Assembly: GCA_949825065.1 (NCBI GenBank)
Contig: OX463864.1
Coordinates: forward strand, 11,273,787 to 11,337,786
Length of the DNA: 64,000 nt
Direction: 5' to 3'
Source: Odontocerum albicorne
Taxonomy: Eukaryota > Arthropoda > Insecta > Trichoptera > Odontoceridae
The notes below the pieces were generated by a model that was given only the letters and a program-made list of their open reading frames with translations, ran no database searches and was not told where the DNA came from. Below are positions 31,801 through 41,545 of this stretch, one piece after another. The translations under genes were made by a program, and so were the position numbers. The stretch's first letter is position 1. The number at the start of each line of letters is the position of its first letter.

Positions 31801-32000
31801 TTCAAACAGCGTGTTTCAAATAGCGTGTTTCAAACAGTATGTAGAGACATATCAGATTCTGAATACTTAGTATTAAATGGTTAACAACATATTAGATCAA
31901 TATCTGGCATATTTACTCGCTAATCTCAGGCAATGTTCATAACACTGCAATGGGAATGTTGAAAGCTATATCTGTTAAATAATAATTTAATTCAATCTTA

Positions 32001-32720
32001 ACACATCGATCAATAAGTACCGGGACTAACTACTAAAACAACATTTGTTTGCCAAAATTCTTCTTTATTCATCAACATAGTCTCCTTCAAGAACGATACA
32101 TTCATTCCAACGCTTTTCTAACTTTTCTATGCAAGCCGTGTAAAACGATTTATCTTTGGTTTCAAAATAGGCGTTAGTTTCGGCAATCACTTCTTCGTTG
32201 GAGCCAAATCTCTTTCCCTGGAGCTTCTTTTTGAGGTCTGCGTACAGCCAATAGTCGCTGGGGGCCAAATCTGGAGAATACGGTGGGTGCGGAAGCAATT
32301 CGAAGTTCAACTCATGCAATTTGGTCATCGTTACCATCGACTTGTAACACGGTGCATTGTCCTGATGAAAGAGAACTTTTTTCTTCTTCATATGGGGCCG
32401 TTTTTTTGCAATTTCTGCCTTCAAACGCTCCAATAACGCTACGTAATATTCGCTATTGATGGTTTTTTCTTAGTTTAAACGGTATTTTTTCCTATTAAAA
32501 AGTGATGTTTTATCAACACACGAAATTCGGTTTTTTCCATTGTTTTGAAAATAGCAAAAGTAGCGTCACTAAAACCACTGTATTTCAATGGAAACAATGT
32601 CGTATTTTCATGAAAGTTTAACACATAACTTTTAAAGGTTTATACTAACTGAGAATGGTATGGATTTTTTATTAGAGGTGATATCTATTGGTTAGTCCCG
32701 GAACTTAATGATCGGTGTGT
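32001..32720 (-). mobile_element. internally deleted mariner element
   Basis: Terminal inverted repeats of 30 bp (acacatcgatcaataagtac... and inward acacaccgatcattaagttc..., both ending ccgggactaac) differ at three positions and are flanked by TA at 31999-32000 and 32721-32722. At 720 bp it is about half the usual 1.3 kb mariner length. The internal coding relic is described separately. This is the cleanest transposon boundary in the window. Confidence 0.9.
32065..32540 (-). pseudogene. mariner transposase, N-terminus fused to C-terminal half
   Basis: From about 32540 the minus strand reads a start, MEKTEFRVLIKHHFLIGKN, then a stop. Across a deletion it resumes as KTINSEYYVALLERLKAEIA and runs to a stop near 32065. 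The retained half has HQDNAPCYKS and PPYSPDLAPSDYW; the Asp in QDN and the Asp in PSDY are separated by 34 residues, the DD34D spacing of mariner. The second helix-turn-helix and the first catalytic Asp are missing, so it cannot be active. The C-terminal KRWNECI...GDYVDE end is intact. Confidence 0.85.
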
Positions 32721-32722
32721 TA

Positions 32723-33439
32723 CATCATATAAATATACTATGGCCTGATCTCTTTAAAAATCTATAATATGGCCATATCTGTTAAAAAGCTATAATATGG
32801 GCATATCTGTAGAACTGGGCATATCATATATGTACACATATACAATACACCTAAAGCCGTATGTGTTACAGTCACATATCTAAAAGTCTACAAAAGTTGC
32901 TTGGTCATTCATTTTCCCTTGATAAATTTCCTGTGGTTTTATTATCAAATATGTTTTTCTCAAAATTTTCTGATGCCGGGAAGTACTCAATGTAATGTCC
33001 TCAACTACTGATGCGGGGAAGTACTCAATGTAATGTCCTCAACTACTAAATTCCTTGTACCTACTCTCAACTTATTATTTATTTGTGAGGGTTGAATCTC
33101 AAGTAAGAGCACCGACCGTTAAGAAGAAAATGGCTCTCTACACGGCGTTATGTAAATTGTCATTTGATTATTCCTTTTATGTACCAATTTAAAATATGTA
33201 TTTTATAAAGTCACCCTCCCTCCACCCCTATTTTCGTTGTATAATATAACGTAACTTATTTATTTTTGTGTATATATCTCTATCCTTTTATTCTATTATC
33301 TCTAACCTTTCATTGTGTATATATCTCTATCCTTTCATTCTGTTATCTCTATCCTTCCATTGTGTATATATCTCTATCCTTTCATTTCATATTAATGTGT
33401 GTAACTTATAAAAAATTAAGATATTCATTTATTCTATTA
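32723..33439. other. unassigned; short direct repeats
   Basis: A duplicated 'gatgcggggaagtactcaat' block lies at about 32970-33045. Repeated 'tatatctctatcctttcatt' copies lie at 33270-33385 (four to five copies of about 35 bp). A dispersed-motif copy (ggctctctacacggcgttat) lies at about 33130-33150. Confidence 0.5.
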
Positions 33440-33685
33440 TTTATAGTTAAGGCATTAACATTGTGGAGGTTTAAAGACATTGTAATTTGTTTTATCAAAC
33501 ACTGTTTATTCCACTTTTTGTAACGGTATAACCCTACCAGTTTCAAGGCTTTCTCCTCATCATCAGAGGTGCGCAAACAAGACTAGTTTGTGCTCCCCTG
33601 ATGATGAGGTGAAAGCCTTGAAACCAGTAGGGTTATACCGTTACAAAAAGTGGAATAAACAGTGTTTGATAAAAACAAATTACAT
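33440..33685 (+). mobile_element. Penelope-like palindromic terminal module (best copy)
   Basis: Leader 'ttaaggcattaacattgtgg', then inverted arms at about 33483-33570 and 33590-33680 joined by an 'agaggtgcgcaaacaagact' loop. Both arms contain 'caaacactgtttattccact' or its complement, 'ggtataaccctacc' and 'atgatgagg'. The right arm equals the sequence after the GIY-YIG gene at 61850-61915. This is the longest and best-matched palindrome of the three. Confidence 0.8.
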
Positions 33686-33719
33686 AAGTATATTAATATA
33701 AAACGTATATGTATAACAT

Positions 33720-34390
33720 TAATAAATGTAAAATTTTACTTGTAAATACATGAACAACAGGTAATTTCATGTGAACTCACTATTTTTATAGACCTGAGTC
33801 TGTTGCCTTTCATTTGTCGTATCTCCAGTAAACTAGGTTTTTCCCTGTATCTTACTGAGGAGATATGACGTGGAAAAATAAATTGATATTTCTTTCCGAT
33901 TATTGATTTTACTAAATATCCCGTTGCATACTCCCGTCAAATGAAATACTGGCATTAAATTACACATGAATATATCACACAAATCAAACCCCTCACACTT
34001 CATCACTCCAGACAGTTAAAAAAGTCCATCCCATAATCTACCGCACATAATCATCCAAAATACACCACATTCAAGAATTCATACAGACATTCATACAAAT
34101 TCATACAAATCATTCCTCCTGCAAGCCCAAGTATTCAAAATCCTGTCGCAATAACAACCACGCTCCGATCGACTGCCTAATTTTTGGCCTCCTTTTACCT
34201 TTATTGAATTCGAAACTCCATTGTTTGTCATGGGAGTCAAATAGGCATTTAGCCTTTTAGTAAATGATGCTTTAACTATAGGGATGATGAATATTTGATC
34301 AGTGGCCGTGCGTGTCATGTTTCTGCTGGGTTTGCATTTTCTTTTTTTTTTCTTGGCACATAGGATCCATATTTTTGCATGTAGGGTATT
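33720..34390 (-). mobile_element. ~700-bp element, near-full copy
   Basis: Reverse-oriented and co-linear with 20640-21316: 3' blocks first ('acaacaggtaatttcatgtg', 'ctcagtaagatacaggg' complement), then 'ccgttgcatactcccgtcaa', 'acttcatcactccagacagt', 'gcaagcccaagtattcaaaa', 'acaaccacgctccgatcg' and 'actgatcaaatattc' complement. No long frame or tRNA-like box was found in the part unique to the long copies. Confidence 0.7.
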
Positions 34391-34650
34391 TTATAAGTCT
34401 TTCTTCATTCAATCGTCCAACGTGTCCAAACAATCACTAAGTCCTTTTTTTTTTTCATATTCTTCAACACCTAGAAAAAAAAACGTAATAACGAAAGGTG
34501 ATGTAGGATAGTGATTCAAAATGAACTGTATGAGAGATGTATTAATGTGGAGAAAACGATAGGAGTATCATGATAGAATACTTTGACACTCTGTCGTCTC
34601 TGCTCACCCCAACATGAAAATAGCTTGATAGTATGCATATATGTTATAGT
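34390..34650. mobile_element. two opposed fragments of non-LTR family A
   Basis: 34390-34485 is antisense ('ttcttcattcaatcgtccaa', the ERMNE-WFGH region complement). 34495-34645 is sense ('gagagatgtattaatgtgga' and 'ctctgctcaccccaacatga', the CMRRCM...SAYP end). Opposite orientation means two insertions or an inversion. Confidence 0.5.
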
Positions 34651-34848
34651 TTATGATTATATATTCATCCAAATAATACTTTTGTTTGGCAAAGTTTTGA
34701 AGTCAATTAAAGATTCAGGATATACATCATTTTTTTAAAAGGAAAAATGTGACACTTGGTAGTTTGCTCTCTAAGCCCCATGAACTGCTCAGAAGAAGAC
34801 CTACTGAAAGTCTTAATGACATAAGAATAGAACCTTTCTAGGCAGATG

Positions 34849-35480
<632 letters not shown>

Positions 35481-35486
35481 TGGTCA

Positions 35487-35830
35487 TTAAAGTATAATTA
35501 TATGGCATTTAAACACAAAAACAATATCCGCCAAATCTTTACCTCTTGCAGCTCCACAGATGTCCACTCTTTTGTCAAAATTTTCGATGACATTTTGGCA
35601 TAATTGCGGTTCTAACTCACCAATAACGCGAATAATTTCGTCCTTCAGCTCAGGAATTGATTGGATTTCATTCTTATAGACCTGGTTTTTCACGTGACCT
35701 CTGAGAAAATAGTCCAACGGTGTCAGATCACATGATCTTGGTGGCCAATTAACATTACCGTTTCCGGAGATTACAATACATAAAATAATTCAACAATTTG
35801 AACGCGTTGTTGTATTGCATACAACTCCAT
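35487..35830 (-). pseudogene. Tc1/mariner-type transposase with large internal deletion
   Basis: From an ATG near 35830 the minus strand reads MELYAIQQRVQIVELFYVL and stops. This is the N-terminal helix-turn-helix start. Within a few bases another frame begins GNVNWPPRSCDLTPLDYFLR, the third acidic region, and continues through the C-terminus (ELKDEIIRVI...RGKDLADIVF) to a stop near 35490. The middle of the protein is gone. It belongs to the same lineage as the relics at 10405 and 25345 (RSxDLTxxD and RG-LA-I tails). No inverted repeats were delimited. Confidence 0.75.
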
Positions 35831-36059
35831 TTTTATAAATGTCATACATTATACTTCTCAAATGTCACAAGACCCAGACAAGTTCGTGACGCCATATGTG
35901 TTTTATTCAAGAATAAATAAAAAACTCAATCTGAAAGACCCTTTATTATTAACAGAGTTATAATTTTTTACAAGTCGTCATTTTGAAACAATTTAGTAGA
36001 TCAGGCTGACTAACAAGCATAATCCATATATTATATAATTTTACTACACTTTTTCTGTA

Positions 36060-36205
36060 AACTATACAACCTGGAGGGCTTATTTCCATGTGGCAATCTC
36101 TTTCATCCAACCAGAAAGTTGTTAAACAGGCTTTTAGTGAAAACCAGACCGGAATTCTTTTTAAAATAATTTGGGTTCTAGCGGGGTTAGAACCGCGATA
36201 ACTCC
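36060..36205 (-). mobile_element. SINE-1 antisense copy
   Basis: 'catgtggcaatctctttcat' (tail complement), 'gaaaaccagaccggaattct' (body) and 'ctagcggggttagaaccgcg' (B-box complement) are in order. Confidence 0.65.
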
Positions 36206-36209
36206 CTTC

Positions 36210-36352
36210 AATCTACCATAATGATATTTATTAGGCCTTAAATGAAAGCCAGACTGAAAGGTTTTTTTTTTAATCTGCGTTCTAGCGGGAATCGAACTCG
36301 CAGCCTCCGGATCCGAAGACAGATGTCTGACCAGCTAGGTCACGGAGGTCGT
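36210..36352 (-). mobile_element. second SINE-1 antisense copy, well-preserved head
   Basis: 'gcgggaatcgaactcgcagc' (B-box complement), 'cctccggatccgaagacaga' and 'agctaggtcacggaggtcgt' give an almost intact tRNA-like head. It is adjacent and parallel to the preceding copy; the tail is missing. Confidence 0.7.
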
Positions 36353-36354
36353 CA

Positions 36355-36585
36355 CCTTGCACTTCTAACTTGTCTACTGATATCATTATTTCGTCATACA
36401 TTCTCTCTGCGTTTCTAAACTATCTTTAAGTTCCTTTTTTCACCTTATTAAAAACATCAAGTATATTCATTCATTTCTAAAGTCTTCTTTCGAACATTGA
36501 GACTCCACAAATATTCCTTTGTTGGCGCTTCTCCACAGTATCTAATCTTACTCTCACCTTTCTTCTGTAAAGTCCAAGATTTACT
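36355..36585 (-). mobile_element. non-LTR family A fragment
   Basis: Antisense 'gcgtttctaaactatcttta' (WFGH region), 'ttcaccttattaaaaacatc' and further upstream coding remnants match 16680-16750. Decayed. Confidence 0.45.
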
Positions 36586-36762
36586 ATTTTAATCAAGTAT
36601 ATGCTTGAAACATAAAATACTTGATAAACTGAGACACGAGATTCGAAAATTTCAATATGGAACATTCAGTTTGAACTCTTCAAATTCCATGTAAATATTT
36701 GGAAAGATCATTAAATTTCGATGAATTGGAATTGATTTGAACACCAACATTCACCGTGTTAA

Positions 36763-37458
36763 GGGAGTATTTTACTCTAGATGCGTGAATTTCGAGCGTT
36801 TTTTTTCAGACTAAATAAAAAAACAAAAAGTGTTTTTCGTTATATTTTTTCACAGTTTATTTAGTGGTGATTTGAGAAAGTAGAAAAAAAATGTTATCAG
36901 CTGTTATATAATATCTTGTCGTAAAAGAAAAACGGGGTATGCTGGTCGACATGATTGGAACTTTTATGTAAATTTAAAACAAAAATAATACACAGTTTCT
37001 TAATAAAAAATAATGTCGTTATAATTGGTACCAGAGAAAAAAACACATCGTAAAATGGCGGCTGTCTGAAAAAATTCAATTTTATTACCCTTTTTTTCAA
37101 GTTAGTAAATTTTTTTAAATAGTAAAAAAATAATTTTTAAGGTAGGAACGATATAAAACGTTTATCAAAGTTTCATACCAAATTTGAAGGCAATCGGTTG
37201 GATAGAACTTGAGATTTTATATCGACCAGGTAGAAAAAAGTAGTTTCGAGGAAAACGCGTTTAAAGTTTTGAGATTATTGTCTGAGTCATTCCGGTGCGG
37301 CGTAATGGCTGCCTCATTTCTAGCTATAACTTCGTAAAGTTTGAGCTTTTAAAAATTTCGTTTTCAGATATTCTTAAAGGTCTAAACTTTAAGAATATGC
37401 AAAAAAACGAATACCCCTTTCTAGAGTAGAATACCCCTTTCTAGAGTAGAATACCCCC
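36763..37458. mobile_element. TTAA-flanked inverted-repeat element, ~696 bp
   Basis: TTAA lies at both edges (36759-36762 and 37459-37462). Ends are gggagtattttactctag and, inward from the right, gggggtattctactctag (16 of 18). The right end is present three times in tandem (37400-37458, unit of about 19 bp). TTAA targets are typical of piggyBac-like elements, but the ends here begin GGG and no transposase is encoded, so family membership is uncertain. Confidence 0.65.
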
Positions 37459-37699
37459 TTAAGCTCAGCTGTTTGGAAAACTCAAAAACATATTTTCAAC
37501 ATCCACAGCATCTTTCAACTTACGAGTATATCTGATTGTTTAATAATGTTACTAAGTCACGTCGTATACAAATAATATGTTAAATACATGACTACGTAAC
37601 TAGCGAGCTTGTTTACCAACCATGGGTTGTATTTTTTACTATGTTGGCAGTATATATAATGTTTAAAGTAAAACATTTGTTTGATTAAGGAGCGTAACT

Positions 37700-37945
37700 A
37701 ATCTGATGGTCGCAACATTGCTGGATAAAGATCTCCTCAAGTTAACTCCAAATAATTTGGTTTTGTACTCGTTGGTGGCATATGACGATGCCTCTGATTT
37801 CATCCATCCAGCGTACTTTAGGCCTTATTATACATTTTGGGTACCACTTGTTTATTTCGGATGTGTATCAGGAATCAGACAGTTGGGCTAAGTGACCCAC
37901 CCATGGTCACAACTTCTTCTTGCACACCTTTATTAAGTCTTCTGT
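37700..37945 (-). mobile_element. RTE-type LINE 3' fragment
   Basis: 'cattgctggataaagatctc' and 'caaataatttggttttgtac' match the start of 45628-46270 (antisense), diverging after about 240 bp. It corresponds to the terminus beyond the reverse transcriptase domain. Confidence 0.55.
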
Positions 37946-37989
37946 CTTTATAATAACACTTGAATGTTATAACAAGATACAAATTTACA

Positions 37990-38160
37990 TAATACATAGC
38001 CTCAGTGAGATACAGGCAAAATCCTAGTTTACTGGGGACACGGCAAATGAAAGGCAACAAACCCATATCCATTAAAATTGTGTGTCCAAATTTAATAATC
38101 AGTTATTTTTTAGCAAATTATGTATATTTCTTGTTACGTGTATAATAAATAAATTTAAAT
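37990..38160 (+). mobile_element. ~700-bp family, 3' part
   Basis: 'cagtgagatacaggcaaaat', 'gacacggcaaatgaaaggca' and 'agcaaattatgtatatttct' with an 'ataataaataaat' tail; 5'-truncated at about the same block as the copies at 25645 and 55905. Confidence 0.75.
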
Positions 38161-38239
38161 AAAAATTTATAAATAAATAGCTATCAATAAACTTAATATT
38201 TATTCTATGTATCTGGCTTCGTTGATAATACATGTTTCG

Positions 38240-38440
38240 GAATCAATTCTCGATGGTGACTAAAAAAATACCTAAAAACGGGTTTTAATCTTGTCAAAGA
38301 GTTCGTCTAGTAACAATATTCGCAAACGCTTGCCGTGTGCGAGGGATGTTGCATGTTCACGTGTGGTAATATTTTCAACACGTACGAAAATAAACTGTGA
38401 TTGCCTACTCCACGGGTTCTTATTCCGAGAGCTCAGTTAG
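38240..38440 (+). mobile_element. SINE-1b copy, headless
   Basis: 'ctcgatggtgactaaaaaaa', 'gtaacaatattcgcaaacgc' and 'gtgtggtaatattttcaaca' follow the SINE-1b tail order. Confidence 0.45.
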
Positions 38441-38709
38441 TGGAGCCGATGATAATAATGTATCTCTGCCGTGACACCAATCTGGATATTTTGAAAAGGG
38501 TCATAAGAATGAAAGAAAATCTATCAGGACATATGTATACTCTCTTTAAACTATGTATATAAAATCGCTTGTATTTACGTTCATGATAATTGGCATTTTT
38601 ATGGTTACGGTTTAATAGTTTCGTTTTACTTATTAATGTCATAGTTAAAATATATTATTTTGTTGATATTGTATTTAAATAAATAAATAATTATCATGCG
38701 GTTTAATTA

Positions 38710-39180
38710 AAAAAATAGGACTGAATCCAAACGAAAGGAGGAAAGAGCACGCTGAATATATACACAATTATCAGAGACAACAACGTGAGAAAAAAATTGC
38801 GGGGGAATCCAATGAGCGTCGCGCTACATGTGCTCAGCAAATTCGAAATGTTAAACAAGCGCAACAACAGCAAGTGATTGAAGAAGGAGCCAACTAGCGT
38901 CGAGCTGCAGAGGCTCAACTAAAGTGTTATCTTCGACAAGTCGACCAACAGCATTTGGCTGAAGAGGAAGCTAACGAAATTCGTCTTGAAAAAGCACTGT
39001 GAATAAGTGACTGTTGTCAACGTTCTGAGAGAACACTTGAAGTTTGCCATCATAACAAATTTGACAGAAAAAGAGCTGACATTCATCATTGTGGCTCGAT
39101 GAATATTGAATAGCAATGTCTCAATTTTGCAGCTGAGGATTCTCCTGATAAAATATTCAAATATTCCTGCCATAACATAA
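38710..39180 (+). pseudogene. Helitron Rep/helicase N-terminal relic
   Basis: One plus-strand frame starting at about 38714 reads NPNERRKEHAEYIHNYQRQQ and continues charged and Gln/Glu-rich (NERRAT, IRNVKQAQQQQ, NQxRAAEAQ-like). It then reads RKRADIHHCGSMNIE, a stop, QCLNFAAEDSP and KYSCHN. The closing pattern (HHCGxM...C..C..L.F..E......F..CCH.G) is what I associate with the region preceding the Rep domain in animal Helitron proteins. Three in-frame stops (after GAN, KAL and MNIE) and loss of Cys residues show decay. No Rep HUH motif or helicase motifs remain, and no TC...CTRR ends were found. Confidence 0.5.
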
Positions 39181-39239
39181 AGGCATTGTTAATAACAATA
39201 AAAATATCATTTATGTAGCATAGACTCTCCTCAAGGGTG

Positions 39240-39395
39240 TTCCAATTCGTGATTCGAATCCAATATTATTGACAGATTAAAAAGATGACAAAACAATTTG
39301 AGTGTAAGGATAAAAAGGTATTGACTGTGTTAATTTGATAAGATACTTCTCGGCATCTGCATGTGTTCAGAAAAACACATTTCGTAAAAATAACC
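39240..39395 (-). mobile_element. SINE family 4 copy
   Basis: 'gtgattcgaatccaatatta' and 'ttgacagattaaaaagatga' through 'cggcatctgcatgtgttcag' match 715-860. Confidence 0.5.
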
Positions 39396-39534
39396 GTAGA
39401 GAACTTACAAAGGGAAGACAAACTACAAATAAACGTTTCTAGATCTTCCTATATGTAACACACTCGGGTTTTGGTGTAGTGTATGTTGAACCATGACGTT
39501 AGTTCCCTCAACGTTTGATAGAGTTGTTAAGCTA

Positions 39535-40000
39535 TCCAGATTTAACATGATAAACTAGATGTGCGTTTAGTCCCGGTCCCATGTTTTAACGTGATAAACT
39601 AGATGTACGTTTAGTCCGGATCCCGTGTTTTAACTTGATAAACTAAATTTGCGTTTAGTACCGGTTTCGTGTTTTAACGTGGTAAACTAAATTTGCGTTC
39701 GGTCCCGGTCCCGTGTTTTAACGTGATAAACTAAATGTGCGTTTAGTCCCGGCCCTGTGTTTTAACGTGATAAACTAGATGTGCGTTTAGTCCCGGTCAA
39801 GTGTTTTAACGTGATAAACAAGATTTACGTTTATTCCCGGTACCATGTTTTAATGTGATAAACTATATGTGAGTTTAGTCCCTGTCGAGTGTTTTACCGT
39901 GATTTACTAGATTTGCGTTTAATCCCGGTCCCGTGTTCTAACGTGATAAACTAGATTTACGTTTAGTCCCGGTCACGTGTTTTAACGTGATATCTCACTC
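39535..40000. repeat. 44-bp tandem repeat (~10-11 copies)
   Basis: Unit ttttaacgtgataaactaga plus tgtgcgtttagtcccggtcccgtg; 'gataaact' at 39549 and 39593 gives 44 bp. GC content is higher than the flanks. Confidence 0.9.
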
Positions 40001-40094
40001 GTCGGCTAGCCCAATACGACAATTTGCTCGTAATTTAAAACTACAGTATGTTGGTATGATGAGCTAGCTAGGTCTTGGCTCTTGGGACTTAGTG

Positions 40095-40140
40095 GAGGAG
40101 TCAATGTGGCCCTTAAGCTAAACAGTTGGGAGACCCTTGC
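40095..40140. mobile_element. hAT-type terminus
   Basis: Read on the minus strand: caagggtctcccaactgttt then agcttaagggccacattgac, the pattern of a common hAT end (CAGGGGTCTCCAAAC...AAGGGCCAC). The following bases ctctagac would be the target duplication, but no left partner was found upstream. Confidence 0.45.
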
Positions 40141-41250
40141 TCTAGACAGTAAAAATATGCATAAATTCTAACGTCGTATAATTAATGTGCAGTGAAATGT
40201 GAAATTATCGATGATTTTGGCATGGGAATCTGGAGAACAACTTGAGTCATCGTCCAAATTGAATAAGAAATAACCAGAATCTTCAAAACAAGTTGTCAAA
40301 CAGCGTGTCTAAACATATGTTGTTATATATTTCATCAACTTACAAAAACGACAAAACCCTGCAGAACTTGCAAGGTTGTGCTGCACACAAGAAGAGAAGT
40401 GAGACCCGGTACATGTGTAAGGAGAGCGATGTATTGTAACTCTCCTCAAAGGAAAATGTTGACAGAATTACCATCGTTAAACTAGATTCTTCAAGTATTT
40501 TATATGATCGTAAAATTTACTTAGATATTGCAATTTTAGTAAAACATTTACAAAAATCTGAATTTCTTAAAAACAAGTCGGCCGCAAGAAATGGTTGTCC
40601 TGATTTTAAACATCTTATGCAGTTTTTATTTTTCATTCTTTCAGCTTAATAAATCAATTTACATTATTTGATATTAACGGGTTACTGCTAGTTATATAAT
40701 AATTATAGGAAATTTATTATCCAGTGTTTGTGTTATTTGCAAAGTTTAACAAAACAAAAGCAAGAATTCCGCCTTCTTATATTGGCTCCACTCCAAAGTA
40801 TATGCATTTCATTAAAAAAACGAGCTGCATTTACCCATCGCTCTGCTGTGTATATGTAATCTTTGCGTAATGCACACGAATAGATAATGCACTTTATAAA
40901 CAAACATTTTCAATGCAAGGCTGGAAAGTTTTGCGATGCTCCTAATGCAGACCTTTATTAACCCTCTCAAGAGAATAATAAAAAAATCAGTACATACTCT
41001 TGATAGTTAGTTTATTTATTTAACAATTTATTATATTCTACATTGACCAAAGAACGAGTTTATTGATAAGTAATACACTTTTCCAATCAACTATACAATT
41101 GTTTTACATTTTTTAAAGAAAATTACCTTGATTTTGGGAGACCTCAATGCACAGGTGGGAAACTCTGGGCAGTTAGATAAAATTATTATGCAAATATGGA
41201 ATAAGTGTCTAAAATGACCATGAAGACAGACTTAGACTTGTTTTCAAAGA
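40141..41250. other. unassigned sequence
   Basis: No recognised element. Parts at 40180-40480 and 40780-40980 have mixed composition but no open frame with protein-like content. Confidence 0.35.
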
Positions 41251-41350
41251 CTTGATGACCTTTGTGGGCTAGTGTAGATAAGATGTCTGTCTTTCGATCT
41301 GAAGATTACGGGTTCGATTCTTTAGAACCCAGTTTGAAAAGTTTTTTTGT
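41250..41350 (+). mobile_element. SINE-1 head copy
   Basis: 'gatgacctttgtgggctagt', 'gatctgaagattacgggttc' and 'gattctttagaacccag' give the head with a B box; the copy is cut after the body begins. Confidence 0.65.
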
Positions 41351-41384
41351 CTTATTTTCAAAGCGTCATAAATATCTTCTTTTT

Positions 41385-41545
41385 TTTCTTTTTTTTTTTT
41401 AACCTGGCGAGTTTATTGCCGTGTGGCAATCTCTTCCAGCCAACCAGAAAGCTGTTTTATAGGTCCTAAGTGTTAACTAGACTGGAATCCTATTTAAAAA
41501 AATCTGGATTCCAGCAAGGATCGAACCCGCAAACCAAATCTTTCT
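41385..41545 (-). mobile_element. SINE-1 antisense copy, well-preserved tail
   Basis: 'aacctggcgagtttattgcc', 'gtgtggcaatctcttccagc' and 'actagactggaatcctattt' through 'aggatcgaacccgcaaacc' are the exact reverse order of SINE-1. With the preceding copy it forms an inverted pair about 40 bp apart. Confidence 0.75.

Noticed and set aside
36285..36352. tRNA gene on the minus strand
   Set aside because: It is the SINE-1 head again, well preserved but joined to the family body.
36763..37458. Firm assignment to piggyBac
   Set aside because: TTAA flanks fit, but the ends start GGG rather than CCC and no transposase is present.
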